Shown piece by piece: positions 1 to 8,460 of a stretch of DNA of 56,817 nucleotides. The stretch is taken from positions 1-56,817 of the forward strand of contig JAUVGH010000009.1 of the NCBI GenBank assembly GCA_030593885.1, given 5' to 3'. A program made the translations under genes and the position numbers. The notes under the pieces are model-generated. The model worked only from the letters and a program-made list of their open reading frames with translations. It was not told the origin of the DNA and made no database searches. Position 1 is the first letter of the stretch. Each line of letters opens with the position of its first letter. Source of the DNA: Methanomassiliicoccales archaeon. GTDB lineage: Archaea > Thermoplasmatota > Thermoplasmata > RBG-16-68-12 > SOIM01.

Positions 1-440
1 AGGAGCCTGGCCAAGACATCTTGTGCCCTTTCACTCAATTCGCTGCTTATCAAGCCTGTCTCGACCGCCTCGAGGAGCTCATCTTCGTCCAGAACGTGAT
101 ACTTCAGGTCCGGATACACCCACAGGTCCAGGAACAGGTCAGTTATCTCGTAGCCCCCATCGAACCTGACCGGAGGGGCGTTGATGTTGCAGTAATATCC
201 CACCAGATCCCCATCGTGGTCCCAGATCTTGATGATCTCATACCATTCATCGACGAACTCGAAGAGGATCCCCCTGTAGCCGTTCTCTGTCACGATCTTG
301 CCTTCTAGCACAGAGGGTTTGGGCAATCCGGAGAATGTGAATTCCGAGATTATCAATTCAGGCGTATCCAAAAGTAGCTCGTGCTCCCATTCCTCCACAT
401 CATCCGGCAAACGCTTGACCCTGACCGTGATCTTGGACAC
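1..440 (-). CDS. DUF402 domain protein (3' end cut by window edge)
   Basis: This minus-strand reading frame is open from a GTG at 440 to the window edge, about 146 codons. It shows the DUF402 core: a Trp-Tyr pair, then the segment WDHDGDLVGYYCNINAPP, then an acidic stretch with DLFLDLWVYPD and LDEDELLEA. In the family these Asp/Glu/Tyr residues form a metal site; studied members are nucleoside di/triphosphatases or the C-terminal part of RNA-binding FAU-1 proteins. The short N-terminus suggests a stand-alone DUF402 protein. It starts 23 nt after the stop of the upstream acetyltransferase gene and is probably co-transcribed with it. The substrate cannot be told from sequence. No strong ribosome site precedes the GTG, so the start is uncertain. 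Confidence 0.75.
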   Translation of the reverse strand, partial: MSKITVRVKRLPDDVEEWEHELLLDTPELIISEFTFSGLPKPSVLEGKIVTENGYRGILFEFVDEWYEIIKIWDHDGDLVGYYCNINAPPVRFDGGYEITDLFLDLWVYPDLKYHVLDEDELLEAVETGLISSELSERAQDVLARL

Positions 441-462
441 AGACCAGGAACCCAGAAGCCTG

Positions 463-1053
463 CTAAATCCCTTTCGATTCCTTACCGTGAAGCTCGTTGA
501 ACTCCCTGTCCAGGATGGACATTGCGAACAGATTGTGGAACTTGCCGTCCTTGAACACCTGTTCCCTCATCACTCCTTCCTGCTTGAAGCCGCATCTCTT
601 GTACGAACTGATCGCCCTATCATTGCCCTGGAAGACCCTGAGGGAGACCTTGTGGAGACCCAGCTCTCTGAAGGCGTACCGTAGAACGGTGACCAACGCA
701 TCCGAGCCGTGGCCCTTGCCCCACCTGTCCTTCTCACCTATCACGATGCCCAGCGATGCGCTTCGATTCTCGTTGTCTATTTTGTGGAGCCCGATGTTCC
801 CGATGTGGCTGCCGCCCTCCTCTATGGCGAAGATCCTGCTCTTGCCGGACTTGAGGTAATCCTCATACCATCTCTCCTCTTCGGCCATGGACAGTTGGTG
901 CCTTCTGCCCAGCAAGCTCATTATCTCTGCGTCGTTAAGCCATTTTATGGAAGTGGCCAGATCCCCGCGTTCGAGCGGACGCAATGACACCCTTCGTCCA
1001 ATGATCGTCCGAACCTCCTTTCCGGAGGTTGGAAGAAGAAGATTGAACGACAT
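463..1053 (-). CDS. GNAT N-acetyltransferase, RimJ/RimL type
   Basis: The protein has about 196 aa with the RimJ/RimL-type GNAT fold: an N-terminal IGRRVSLRPLERGD strand and helix, a central beta strand pair (SHIGNIGLHKID), and the acetyl-CoA loop RWGKGHGSDAL followed by the NDRAISSYKRCGF motif near the C-terminus. It should transfer an acetyl group from acetyl-CoA to an amine such as a protein N-terminus or a small molecule; the acceptor is unknown. The frame extends upstream to a TTG at 1080, but ATG 1053 follows an AAAGG ribosome-site-like stretch and lies just before the domain. The next gene (DUF402) begins 23 nt after its stop. Confidence 0.85.
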   Translation of the reverse strand: MSFNLLLPTSGKEVRTIIGRRVSLRPLERGDLATSIKWLNDAEIMSLLGRRHQLSMAEEERWYEDYLKSGKSRIFAIEEGGSHIGNIGLHKIDNENRSASLGIVIGEKDRWGKGHGSDALVTVLRYAFRELGLHKVSLRVFQGNDRAISSYKRCGFKQEGVMREQVFKDGKFHNLFAMSILDREFNELHGKESKGI

Positions 1054-1105
1054 AAGCCTTTCGAAAAAATGGACGGACAATCATCAAAGAAAAATGGGGT
1101 GGAAA

Positions 1106-1123
1106 CCAGTCCCAGAGGACTGG
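1106..1123. repeat. Short perfect inverted repeat between divergent genes
   Basis: CCAGTCC and GGACTGG form a 7-bp stem with a 4-nt CAGA loop in the gap between the acetyltransferase and the RAD55-like gene. No T-run follows on either strand, so it is not an obvious terminator. The rest of the 1081-1315 gap holds two TATA-like stretches (around 1190-1201 and 1285-1294) and no credible gene. Confidence 0.4.
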
Positions 1124-1284
1124 GCTCCATCTCGCTCTTACTCCCCTCCTCCAAAAGCCCTTAACAGGCAACTCCCCCTCCCAGAGGATACAATATATAT
1201 CATGACTTTGAGGGTATATGAACCCTGCTAGGTGCTCACCCCCTTAGTTACCAATTACCAATCTCGTGAGAATATCCCGAAAAC

Positions 1285-1294
1285 CTTTTTATAC
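1285..1294 (+). promoter_or_regulatory. TATA box of the RAD55-like gene
   Basis: CTTTTTATAC lies 31 nt before ATG 1316, placing the predicted transcription start at or next to the start codon. The same box at the same distance precedes the gene at 48923. This supports a leaderless mRNA and the choice of start. Confidence 0.7.
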
Positions 1295-1315
1295 ACACGT
1301 TCTAATCGAACAGCG

Positions 1316-2026
1316 ATGAGGCTGCTCAAGCTATATGTTGAGGGGTTCGACGAGGAGGTCCTCGGCGTGCCGGAAGGTCATGTTGTTTTGATAGCGGGAC
1401 CACCTGGCACCATGAAGTCCAGCATTGCCTACAACATCCTCTACAACCATGCGAAGAACGATGGAGTGCGCGGTCTATATGTTACCCTGGAGCAGGACAG
1501 GAAGAGCTTAGAGACGCAAATGTCCGGACTCGGGCTCGACCCCAACCAGGTATCCGACAAGGTCAGCATACAGGACTTCTCCAGGATCAGGCGGGGGATA
1601 CAGGAGCTAGAGGAAAAGGCCGATTCGCTGGAAGAGATTCCACCCTGGATGGACGTCCTCAAGAAACACCTTCTCGACCTGAAGGGGGAGATGGACTATG
1701 AACTCCTTGTGATCGACTCATTGGCCGTCCTTGAGACCATTGCGGACATGAGGGACCGCAGGACGGACATGTTCCATTTCTTTGGCTGGCTCAAGACCTT
1801 GGGCGTCACCACGTTCATCATCTCGGAGATCTCACCAAACATGGATATCGTCCAGGACGAGGATTATCTGGCTGACGGAATCTTCTACGTTACCATGGAC
1901 AGGATCGGCGACACCGATGTCTTCAGAAGGATTCGTTGCGCCAAAATGAGGGGAGTGAACCACGACACCGGCTTCTTCACTCTAGAATTCAAGAACGGTC
2001 GCTTCCAGGTGTCAAGGGTCATTTAG
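1316..2026 (+). CDS. RAD55/KaiC-like RecA-family ATPase
   Basis: The 236-aa protein is one RecA-fold ATPase domain. Walker A is GPPGTMKSS at about residues 28-36; Walker B is LLVIDSLAVLE at about residues 137-147. The N-terminal VEGFDEEVLGVPEGH is the usual lead-in of archaeal RAD55/KaiC-like and GvpD-like proteins. These act as ATP-driven switches in signalling or regulation rather than as core recombinases, because the DNA-binding extensions of RadA are absent. The frame is open upstream to 1232, but a TATA box 31 nt before ATG 1316 points to a leaderless start there. Its 3' end overlaps the convergent STAND gene by 8 nt. The target is unknown. Confidence 0.85.
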   Translation: MRLLKLYVEGFDEEVLGVPEGHVVLIAGPPGTMKSSIAYNILYNHAKNDGVRGLYVTLEQDRKSLETQMSGLGLDPNQVSDKVSIQDFSRIRRGIQELEEKADSLEEIPPWMDVLKKHLLDLKGEMDYELLVIDSLAVLETIADMRDRRTDMFHFFGWLKTLGVTTFIISEISPNMDIVQDEDYLADGIFYVTMDRIGDTDVFRRIRCAKMRGVNHDTGFFTLEFKNGRFQVSRVI

Positions 2027-3236
2027 TCTCATTGATGACCTTCATGTATTTTAGGAGAGCCAGTTCCTCTGGCGTATAATCCTTGGTGTCTATGAGGTCT
2101 TCAAGTCTGCCGCTCCCTATGAGGGTGATGTGAAGCGGATTCCCTTCGGTAAGGCGGTAGATCTTCTCGAACTCTGAATCGTCCATCTTCTTGGCCAGCA
2201 ACTTCTCACAGCTCTTCTTGTCCAAACCGAGGAGGTCGATCTCCACCAGCAGCTCCCGCGTCAGGAACGACCGTCTGTTGGGGATGTCCCTCTTGTCCTG
2301 GGTGATCAACATCTTCGTATTCTCGGCTCTTCCGACGCTCTCGATGAGCGTGTTCAGGAGGCTTTCCATGCTCTTGCCCATTACGACCGCCTCATCAAGA
2401 AAGAGGACGTTATCGTCATCTCCCAGGCCTCTCTCGATCCAGCCCGAGACATCCCACATGTCTATCTTCTTGGCGCTGTTCATGTAGTCCTTCAGCTCCG
2501 GCCTGCCCATGTCCTTCAGGAAGTTGGACAGGGCCTCCAGGAAGCTGTCTGTTGTGTCCCACTCCTGGAAGGTGAACCAGAAGGTGTTCATGCTCGATGT
2601 CCACTGCTCATACACGTTCATTGCGAGAGACGATTTCCCGATGCCCTTCGCTCCTGCTAGAGATAGCACACTCTCCCGCCGGGAACTTAGCCACTCTTCC
2701 AGAACTGCCATATCGCCCTCTCTTCCGTAGAAGTTAGCAGACCTGGGCAGACCCCTCGAAAGCGTCACGAGCTTCTTGGTCTTCCTCCTGACCGAAATGT
2801 CAATGACACCATCCGAATCCACTTTCCTCAGTATGGCTGTGATTGGCACCCCGCCCAGATGCTCCACTACCCCCTTGATCGTGAGCTCCTTGACCACCTT
2901 GTCCTTGCGCAGTTCGACCATCTTGGACGCCAGTTCTTCCCTCAGCTCCTCGGCCTTTGTTGCCCCTCGGTCAGTAAGCGAATACACCTTTCTCTTTCTG
3001 ATCTCACCCTTCACACGCCCTGTGGATTCCTCGACATAACCGTCTTTCGACAATGTCTTCATGGCCCTGGAGACGTGATTCACTCGCATACCCACACTGT
3101 CAGAGATTCCGTGCTGGGTAAGGGCATATGGAGCATCCATGAGGTCCCTCAGGGGGGAACTCTCTTTCATATGAATCAAAATCTTCTCGTTGGCCGTGAG
3201 GGTCTTGTCCGTAAGCTTTTCTCCTCGCTTCACCAT
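2019..3236 (-). CDS. Winged-helix / STAND-type P-loop ATPase regulator
   Basis: The protein has about 405 aa. Residues about 15-90 form a winged helix-turn-helix (a MarR-like pattern ending in KVYSLTDRG). A linker follows, then an NTPase of the STAND/archaeal ATPase type: FYGREGDMAVLEEWL sensor segment, Walker A LAGAKGIGKSS near residue 197, Walker B NVLFLDEAVV near residue 280, and a conserved TEGNPLHI helix near the end. Such proteins couple nucleotide binding to DNA binding. Upstream, GTATATATTT at 3264-3273 is a good TATA box; a GTG at 3245 is an alternative leaderless start. It is convergent with, and overlaps, the RAD55-like gene. Ligand and regulon are unknown. Confidence 0.8.
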   Translation of the reverse strand: MVKRGEKLTDKTLTANEKILIHMKESSPLRDLMDAPYALTQHGISDSVGMRVNHVSRAMKTLSKDGYVEESTGRVKGEIRKRKVYSLTDRGATKAEELREELASKMVELRKDKVVKELTIKGVVEHLGGVPITAILRKVDSDGVIDISVRRKTKKLVTLSRGLPRSANFYGREGDMAVLEEWLSSRRESVLSLAGAKGIGKSSLAMNVYEQWTSSMNTFWFTFQEWDTTDSFLEALSNFLKDMGRPELKDYMNSAKKIDMWDVSGWIERGLGDDDNVLFLDEAVVMGKSMESLLNTLIESVGRAENTKMLITQDKRDIPNRRSFLTRELLVEIDLLGLDKKSCEKLLAKKMDDSEFEKIYRLTEGNPLHITLIGSGRLEDLIDTKDYTPEELALLKYMKVINETK

Positions 3237-3263
3237 GGGCGTCACGAATACATTGAGAGTGGC

Positions 3264-3273
3264 AAATATATAC
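3264..3273 (-). promoter_or_regulatory. TATA box of the winged-helix/STAND gene
   Basis: On the minus strand the sequence reads GTATATATTT, about 28 nt before GTG 3245 and 37 nt before ATG 3236. It fits an archaeal TATA box giving a leaderless or near-leaderless transcript. Confidence 0.6.
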
Positions 3274-3341
3274 TTAACTAAGCCATTTTCTTTATACGTA
3301 TTCAGTCTGGCCCTCTTGTCCAGCGCTGTTCTTGTCCCACA

Positions 3342-3536
3342 TCACCCAGAATGAACCGCAATGAACCTCTGGATGGATCGGTCATACGTTCTCTCCACAT
3401 CATCTGGAAACAAGCATGCCGGCAATTCCCTCATGTTCCAGTGATATCTGAGGCACTCGCAACACTTCCCCTTCCTGCTGCACGGTTCGTACGTGCAATT
3501 GCAGTTCTCCATGTTGAGCTCGATATTGCACTCCAA
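3342..3536 (-). CDS. Cysteine-rich mini-protein, DUF6485-like
   Basis: The 64-aa protein has eight cysteines (positions 3, 12, 14, 19, 25, 26, 28, 41), with the pattern [21 protein letters not shown] followed by [17 protein letters not shown]. This matches what I know of the DUF6485 family of small archaeal and bacterial cysteine-rich proteins of unknown role; the cysteine spacing suggests metal binding. No signal peptide or membrane segment is visible, so it is probably cytosolic. It lies 60 nt downstream of the secreted PKD gene on the same strand and 105 nt upstream of the STAND gene. A long antisense frame on the plus strand here is a shadow. Confidence 0.75.
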   Translation of the reverse strand: MECNIELNMENCNCTYEPCSRKGKCCECLRYHWNMRELPACLFPDDVERTYDRSIQRFIAVHSG

Positions 3537-3596
3537 TGTTCCACCCCGCTATCGCTAACACAATTGAGACCGATAGTAAATTCTTTTGGGTTTGTG

Positions 3597-5591
3597 CTAG
3601 GAGACCAGGACATCTACCGTCTGTGTCAGTTCTCCGTCGTCGTCATCAACCAGTGTCAGATGTACAGTGTATGTTCCCAGGCCCATGTACGACGTCGTCA
3701 CCGTGTTTCCGGCCGTGAACGGATACGTCCCGCCTGGGCTATACTCGGGATCGGGTTCGGGTCCGACCCCGTTATTGTATACCCACTCGGGTCCGTAGGT
3801 CGTTCCATCCCCGAAGTCCCATTCGAAGCTGATATCGTCAGAACCCTGATCAGTGGCCGATGCAATGAAGGTGACCGTGGCTATCTCCACTCCAATACCG
3901 TTGTTGATGTAATCCGCGATCTCCATGATCCTCTCGAACTCGGCTTCGTCATTGTTGAGGATCGCGTTCTCGGCCAGGTCCAGGAACTCTCCCACCGTTC
4001 CAGTGAAATTGAGCTCCGGAAGATCGGCCTTCGTTCCCAGGGACAAGTTGCCGGAGGCGACGTTCAGCCAATTTGCGATGAGCTGTTGTTTGGCCTTCTC
4101 AAGCATCACCGAGTGGTCCACCTGTTCCAGATAGGCACAGACGTCTTCCTTGGATTGGACGTTGGAGAATACTTGGGAAGTGTCGCTTATGAACTGGACG
4201 TACTCCGGCAGTATCCCCAGGTGGTCGGGGCTCGGCGGTAGCCAATCCCAGCATTCCCTTCCCCAGTACCCGATGGTGCGCGGTTGGGATGCTGAAACGA
4301 TATAATCAAGCGAATTCAACGTCGGGGCCACGTTCTCGAATAGGTAGTATGCGAAGGCAACTGAATTGTCCTCTCCGTCGGTGACCTCAACCTTGATCAT
4401 TCCTGATGTGTCGTCTCCCAATGTCATGTCAACGGTCGGGTTGGAGCTCCACAAGGTGTCCCAGACACCGTCCAGGTCCAGGTCCCACCTGAACTGAATC
4501 GGATCTCCCTCCGGGTCGTAGCTCGCACTCGCGTCCAGGGTCAGTGTGTTCCCCTCTTGGACGTAATAGAAGCCGCCTGCGCTCGCTACCGGCGGTTCGT
4601 TCACGTGGTAGACCTCCAGCAGAGGCTTGGCTGAGTGAGCGTCGTTGTTGTCGTCATCCTGGGTGAACTTCAACTGCGTCTCAAGGATGCCGTCGTTGTC
4701 ATGGTCCACGAATGCCCTCGGCAGGAAATGCTTGCCCTCATCAAGAACCGGTGTTATGATCTTGTAGGTGATGAGCTCGGTGTCGTAGTCAGTTGGGTCC
4801 ATGAGCAGAGGGTCCGTCACGACTGCAGGATCCAAGCTTACCTGCCATTTGATTATCGTGTTTCCATCCAGGTCCTGCTCAATGCTGTCCGGCTGAAGGC
4901 TGAAACTGTTGGGATCGTATGAATACCCCGGAGGTAGGCTGTCTGTGACGAGCGCGCCCGAGGCACCCACGAAACCAGTGTTCGTGATCGCCAGTTGGAT
5001 CTCCACCTCGTTCTCCTGGTTGTCCGGGATATCACTCCAAAGAGGCGTCTTGCCGATCACCACCGTCGGGTTGACATCTTGGTAATCCCAGAGGGCTTTC
5101 TGCCTCTCGGCGTTTGGCAGCAGGAGTATGGTCTGTAACGCATACGGAAGGACTTCCCCGCCCAGTGTTACCTTCACGGCAGCCTGGGTCAACTGATTGG
5201 CCTCGGTGCACCACCAGTTGGGTTCTTGAGGTAGAGGTCCGCCCATGGGATCCCCATAGGTGAAGATCTGGTTGCTCTGCGCAGGTATGGTCGTAGGCAT
5301 CAGCGCGCCATCCTGAGTTGTGACCTGAGGAGAGATGTCCAACGGACTCGGGCTCAACAGCTGAACCTCCTCGTCCACCTTCACATCCACATCCGCGGCG
5401 TTGACTACCCTGAACAAAGCATTCGCCAGTTGAGTGATCGTGACGTATCCCTTCGCGTATCCCTCCCAGATGAGCATTTCATCGGGCACTGCCTCGGGTG
5501 CATCCCCTGCTCCACCGCTCAAACCCACAATTGGCACCAATGTTGCCGTCAACATGTACAATACAAGGAGGCTAATGAGCTTCTCTTTCAT
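3597..5591 (-). CDS. Secreted PKD-domain protein
   Basis: The 664-aa protein starts with a signal peptide (MKEKLISLLVLYMLTATLV, then small residues before GGAGDAPEA). The middle part, about residues 185-320, resembles a DUF11-type conserved surface repeat (NTGFVGASGALVTDSLPPGY). Two PKD domains follow: one at about 335-420 (PPVASAGGFYYVQEGNTL, then WDLDLDGVWD) and one at the C-terminus (FEWDFGDGTTYGPEW, ending TYTVHLTLVDDDDGELTQT). Between them is a region of unknown fold with a cluster of Trp and Cys (GYWGRECWDW). Surface adhesion or matrix functions are common for such architecture, but no enzyme motif is visible. There is no C-terminal membrane helix. Confidence 0.8.
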   Translation of the reverse strand: MKEKLISLLVLYMLTATLVPIVGLSGGAGDAPEAVPDEMLIWEGYAKGYVTITQLANALFRVVNAADVDVKVDEEVQLLSPSPLDISPQVTTQDGALMPTTIPAQSNQIFTYGDPMGGPLPQEPNWWCTEANQLTQAAVKVTLGGEVLPYALQTILLLPNAERQKALWDYQDVNPTVVIGKTPLWSDIPDNQENEVEIQLAITNTGFVGASGALVTDSLPPGYSYDPNSFSLQPDSIEQDLDGNTIIKWQVSLDPAVVTDPLLMDPTDYDTELITYKIITPVLDEGKHFLPRAFVDHDNDGILETQLKFTQDDDNNDAHSAKPLLEVYHVNEPPVASAGGFYYVQEGNTLTLDASASYDPEGDPIQFRWDLDLDGVWDTLWSSNPTVDMTLGDDTSGMIKVEVTDGEDNSVAFAYYLFENVAPTLNSLDYIVSASQPRTIGYWGRECWDWLPPSPDHLGILPEYVQFISDTSQVFSNVQSKEDVCAYLEQVDHSVMLEKAKQQLIANWLNVASGNLSLGTKADLPELNFTGTVGEFLDLAENAILNNDEAEFERIMEIADYINNGIGVEIATVTFIASATDQGSDDISFEWDFGDGTTYGPEWVYNNGVGPEPDPEYSPGGTYPFTAGNTVTTSYMGLGTYTVHLTLVDDDDGELTQTVDVLVS

Positions 5592-5690
5592 ACCGCTCCC
5601 CCGGTTATTGCCTATCTATCGTTTTACGGTGTCTTAAATGTTTTGCAATGCCAGGAGCCCCAAGACGACACCGCTCAGTCCAATAGCACA

Positions 5691-6074
5691 TCATCCTAAC
5701 AGCCCGCCCAGAACGGTGACACCGAGAAGTTCCTTTGCGATGTAGTTGATGATGAAGATGGAGATCAGCGTGATGAGGGCGATGAGTATGGACTCGATCA
5801 CCTCCTCCCCTAGACTAGCCTCTGAGACGATGATGTACCTTATGATCAGGACCAACAAGAAGAAGGCTATCAACAGGCCAATGATACCCAGGCCCAATAT
5901 GTTCTGCAGCATCGGAACCAGCACCACCGCCAGCAAAGCCGTCACGAAAAGCCTGAGCGCATAAGCCGCAGATACTATGTCCTCCCTGCAGACGATCCTG
6001 GTTGCCACATAGAGGATTATCATCACAATGACAACTTGAAACAAAAAGAAAATCCAATCAATGGGCAGGTCCAT
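5691..6074 (-). CDS. Small four-helix membrane protein of unknown function
   Basis: The 127-aa protein is almost entirely hydrophobic, with four predicted membrane segments: residues about 8-25, 38-58, 60-82 and 95-120. A short polar loop (SEASLGEEVIES) sits between the third and fourth. No transport or enzyme motif is recognised. On the minus strand a TTTTAAAC stretch near 6100-6108 could be its TATA box, about 30 nt before the ATG. It is divergent from the deacetylase-family gene, whose upstream open frame overlaps it; the two true starts probably do not overlap. Confidence 0.65.
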   Translation of the reverse strand: MDLPIDWIFFLFQVVIVMIILYVATRIVCREDIVSAAYALRLFVTALLAVVLVPMLQNILGLGIIGLLIAFFLLVLIIRYIIVSEASLGEEVIESILIALITLISIFIINYIAKELLGVTVLGGLLG

Positions 6075-6124
6075 GGTTCAGGATATGAAAGAGACCTGTT
6101 TAAAACTAACTACTTTCATGAAAG

Positions 6125-6134
6125 GATTATAGAT
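6125..6134 (+). promoter_or_regulatory. TATA box of the deacetylase-family gene
   Basis: GATTATAGAT begins exactly 31 nt before ATG 6156, the spacing seen for other leaderless genes in this window. Confidence 0.55.
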
Positions 6135-6155
6135 TACGTCGGCGATACACCGCTC

Positions 6156-7160
6156 ATGATAGTCTATCATCCGAGGTATCTGGATCACATTCAGGACAGG
6201 TTCCATCCCGAATCGCCTCAACGGCTGGAAGCGATCCTCCAGAAGCTCGAGGAAAGCGAATTGATGGACGGCTATCTGGTTCCCGAAGAAGCCTCCAGGG
6301 ACGAGGTTCTTCTTGTCCACACTCCCGAGTACGTCGACATGGTTCAGAACTACGGGGAGGGCAGGCTGGATCACGACACCGCACTTCACACCGAGACCTA
6401 CGAGATAGCGATGCTTTCGGCAGGGGGTGGACTAATGGCTACTAGGAAGTCATTCGAAGAGAAGCGGCCCTATTTCGTTCTGAACAGACCGCCCGGTCAC
6501 CACGCAGGACCAGGAATGGGCGGTGGCTTCTGTTACTTCAACAATATCGCGATAGCGGCCAAGGCGCTCCTTGAGGACATCGATCGGGTGGCGATACTGG
6601 ATTACGACGGCCATCACGGCAACGGCACGAGCGACGTGTTCCAGGACAGTAGGGACGTCGTATACATGTCAATGCATCAGCGGGGGATATTCCCAGGTAC
6701 CGGTGCCGCCAACTTCGTGGGGGAAGGTGAGGGTGAAGGCCACATAGTCAACGTTCCTTTCCCGGGTGGGTCCGGTGACATGTCCTACCACACGGCCTTC
6801 GACGAGCTCTTCCATCCCATATTGGACCAGTTCAAGCCCGAGATGATACTCCTCAGTTTTGGCGGTGATTCACATTACCGGGATCCGCTTACCGGATTGG
6901 CATTGTCCTCCCCCGGATATGTGAATCTGATCAAGAAGACACTGGATGCCGCCCGGGACCTCTGCGACGGAAGGTTCGCAGTATTCTTGGAGGGTGGATA
7001 CGACCTTGGAGCCCTTGCCGAGGTCTCCGCCGGGATAATCGCCCTTTTTCAGAAAAAGGAGCTCCCCATGAGCTACATCGATATCACGGACACAGACGGG
7101 TACGGCAGGGATGCTGTTGAAGCTGCTAAAGAATCACACAGTTCGTACTGGAAACTATGA
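6156..7160 (+). CDS. Histone deacetylase-family amidohydrolase
   Basis: The 334-aa protein carries the class I/II deacetylase signatures: the His-His charge relay in RPPGHHAGPGMGGGFCYFNN, the zinc-binding Asp and His in LDYDGHHGNGT, the second metal Asp in FGGDSHYRDPLTG, and a late GGYDLGALAE loop. Prokaryotic members (AcuC, acetylpolyamine amidohydrolase types) remove acyl groups from proteins or small amines. The N-terminal IVYHPRYLDH segment is typical. The open frame extends to 6036, but ATG 6156 matches the family start and has a TATA box 31 nt upstream. Its 3' end overlaps the convergent CBS gene by 6 nt. The substrate is not predictable from sequence. Confidence 0.9.
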   Translation: MIVYHPRYLDHIQDRFHPESPQRLEAILQKLEESELMDGYLVPEEASRDEVLLVHTPEYVDMVQNYGEGRLDHDTALHTETYEIAMLSAGGGLMATRKSFEEKRPYFVLNRPPGHHAGPGMGGGFCYFNNIAIAAKALLEDIDRVAILDYDGHHGNGTSDVFQDSRDVVYMSMHQRGIFPGTGAANFVGEGEGEGHIVNVPFPGGSGDMSYHTAFDELFHPILDQFKPEMILLSFGGDSHYRDPLTGLALSSPGYVNLIKKTLDAARDLCDGRFAVFLEGGYDLGALAEVSAGIIALFQKKELPMSYIDITDTDGYGRDAVEAAKESHSSYWKL

Positions 7161-8294
7161 CCTGCTCTTCCTTTTCCTGGCGTCCAGTCGCATTTCCTTC
7201 TCTTTCTTGATATCCCTCTCAAGCTGATCAAGGACCTCGTCCAGGGTGACGAACAGGTTCCAGTCGAATCCCTTGGCGTAGTACATGCTCTTCTCGGTGG
7301 TCAGCCTTGCTCGGATAGAGTGTTTGAACCTGTCTCCAGTGGAGTGATGTTTCACAACGTGGATGTTGAGTACCTTCGGGGTGGCCATCTTTCCGATTCT
7401 CTTGACCGTCTTTCCGATGGCGTCGTACATCTCCTCGTAGACCTCTGGTCCTTCCTCCAGCCCGCTGATCTGGATGTAGACCTCTTCGCCTCTTCCGTGC
7501 ACTACCAGCAGTTCGACCAGGTCTATCTGTGTGAGGATGCCGTGGGGCACATTCTTCTCTGACACAACGATATTGGAAATGTTATGCTTCTTCATCAGTT
7601 CAATTGCTTCTTTGACCGTGGCCTCTCTGGTAGTCGCGACCGGAGGCGAGCTCATTATGCTCTTGACCTCCACGTCTAGCGGGCCTCTGTCGAGACCTGC
7701 ATCCTCTCCCCTCTTCTGCGATTGCAGCACCATGGGCACTATATCCTTCTGGCCGATGACACCCACCAGATGGCCATATTCATCAATGACCGGTATCGAT
7801 CTGGCGTCGAGTTCCTGCATCACGTGTCTAGCTCTGGAAACGCTTTCGTTCTCGTACACGCATGTGACGGACGGTGACATCACCGATTCAACCGATGTTT
7901 CCGCCAGTTCCGGGGAGTCCAATATTGAGTCGATCAAATCCGTCCTGGAGATCACTCCAACAAGATCCTTTCCCCTTTTGACCGGAAGCGCCCTCAGCCC
8001 GGTCGAGAGTGTCGTTTCGGCTATCAACGGTAGAGAACAATCCTCCTCGATATGGGCGACGTGGTTCATGACGTGGGAGACCTTTGTGGTCGGAGGCAGC
8101 CCCCGTCTCTTTATCAAGGAATCGTAGCTCACCATACCCAAGAGTTCTCCGTTCTCAACCACCAAAACCTCGTGGATGTCCTTCTTCTTCATCAGTCCGA
8201 TGATCTCGGATAGATGTTCGTCAGGAGTCGCTGTGACTGGGTGTTCAGACATCAGATCCGCGGCTGTCAAGTCCAAGATGTCACTGGGTCCCAT
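7155..8294 (-). CDS. Four-CBS protein with a RaiA/HPF-like C-terminal domain
   Basis: The 379-aa protein has four CBS motifs in two Bateman pairs: about residues 10-65, 70-125, 135-190 and 210-265 (for example SVMSPSVTCVYENESVSRA and VVSEKNVPHGILTQIDLVE). These usually bind adenine nucleotides. The last ~105 residues (VYIQISGLEEGP; VLNIHVVKHHSTGDRFKHSI; MYYAKGFDWNLFVTLDEVLD; QLERDIKKEKEMR) resemble the beta-alpha-beta-beta-beta-alpha ribosome-hibernation fold: alternating-charge strand, Tyr-rich strand, then a long basic helix. I infer an energy-sensing ribosome- or RNA-binding role. A TATA box (GGTTATATAT, 8328-8337 minus strand) precedes it. The CBS call is sure; the C-terminal call is less so. 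Confidence 0.85.
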   Translation of the reverse strand: MGPSDILDLTAADLMSEHPVTATPDEHLSEIIGLMKKKDIHEVLVVENGELLGMVSYDSLIKRRGLPPTTKVSHVMNHVAHIEEDCSLPLIAETTLSTGLRALPVKRGKDLVGVISRTDLIDSILDSPELAETSVESVMSPSVTCVYENESVSRARHVMQELDARSIPVIDEYGHLVGVIGQKDIVPMVLQSQKRGEDAGLDRGPLDVEVKSIMSSPPVATTREATVKEAIELMKKHNISNIVVSEKNVPHGILTQIDLVELLVVHGRGEEVYIQISGLEEGPEVYEEMYDAIGKTVKRIGKMATPKVLNIHVVKHHSTGDRFKHSIRARLTTEKSMYYAKGFDWNLFVTLDEVLDQLERDIKKEKEMRLDARKRKSRS

Positions 8295-8327
8295 TTGCTC
8301 ACTGTTCGGGCGTGTATTGGCAATTCG

Positions 8328-8337
8328 ATATATAACC
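8328..8337 (-). promoter_or_regulatory. TATA box of the CBS/RaiA-like gene
   Basis: Read on the minus strand, GGTTATATAT ends about 34 nt before ATG 8294, giving a predicted leader of roughly 10 nt. Confidence 0.6.
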
Positions 8338-8460
8338 TTTCTAATTCTCCCATTCTATGCCAGATTATGAGCAATCCCACATGTATTTCCATTTGCACCC
8401 GATTCAAGGATTCCCACCGCAAGTTTCTTTACGAACCAAGTTAGTTCAGTACATGGTTCT

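Noticed and set aside
1130-1190. C-rich stretch with CCCCTCCTCC as another sRNA
   Set aside because: There is no stem plus T-run and no TATA box at the expected distance.
3351-4241. Long plus-strand frame of 296 codons
   Set aside because: It is antisense to the PKD gene and DUF6485 gene, with no family resemblance and no promoter of its own.
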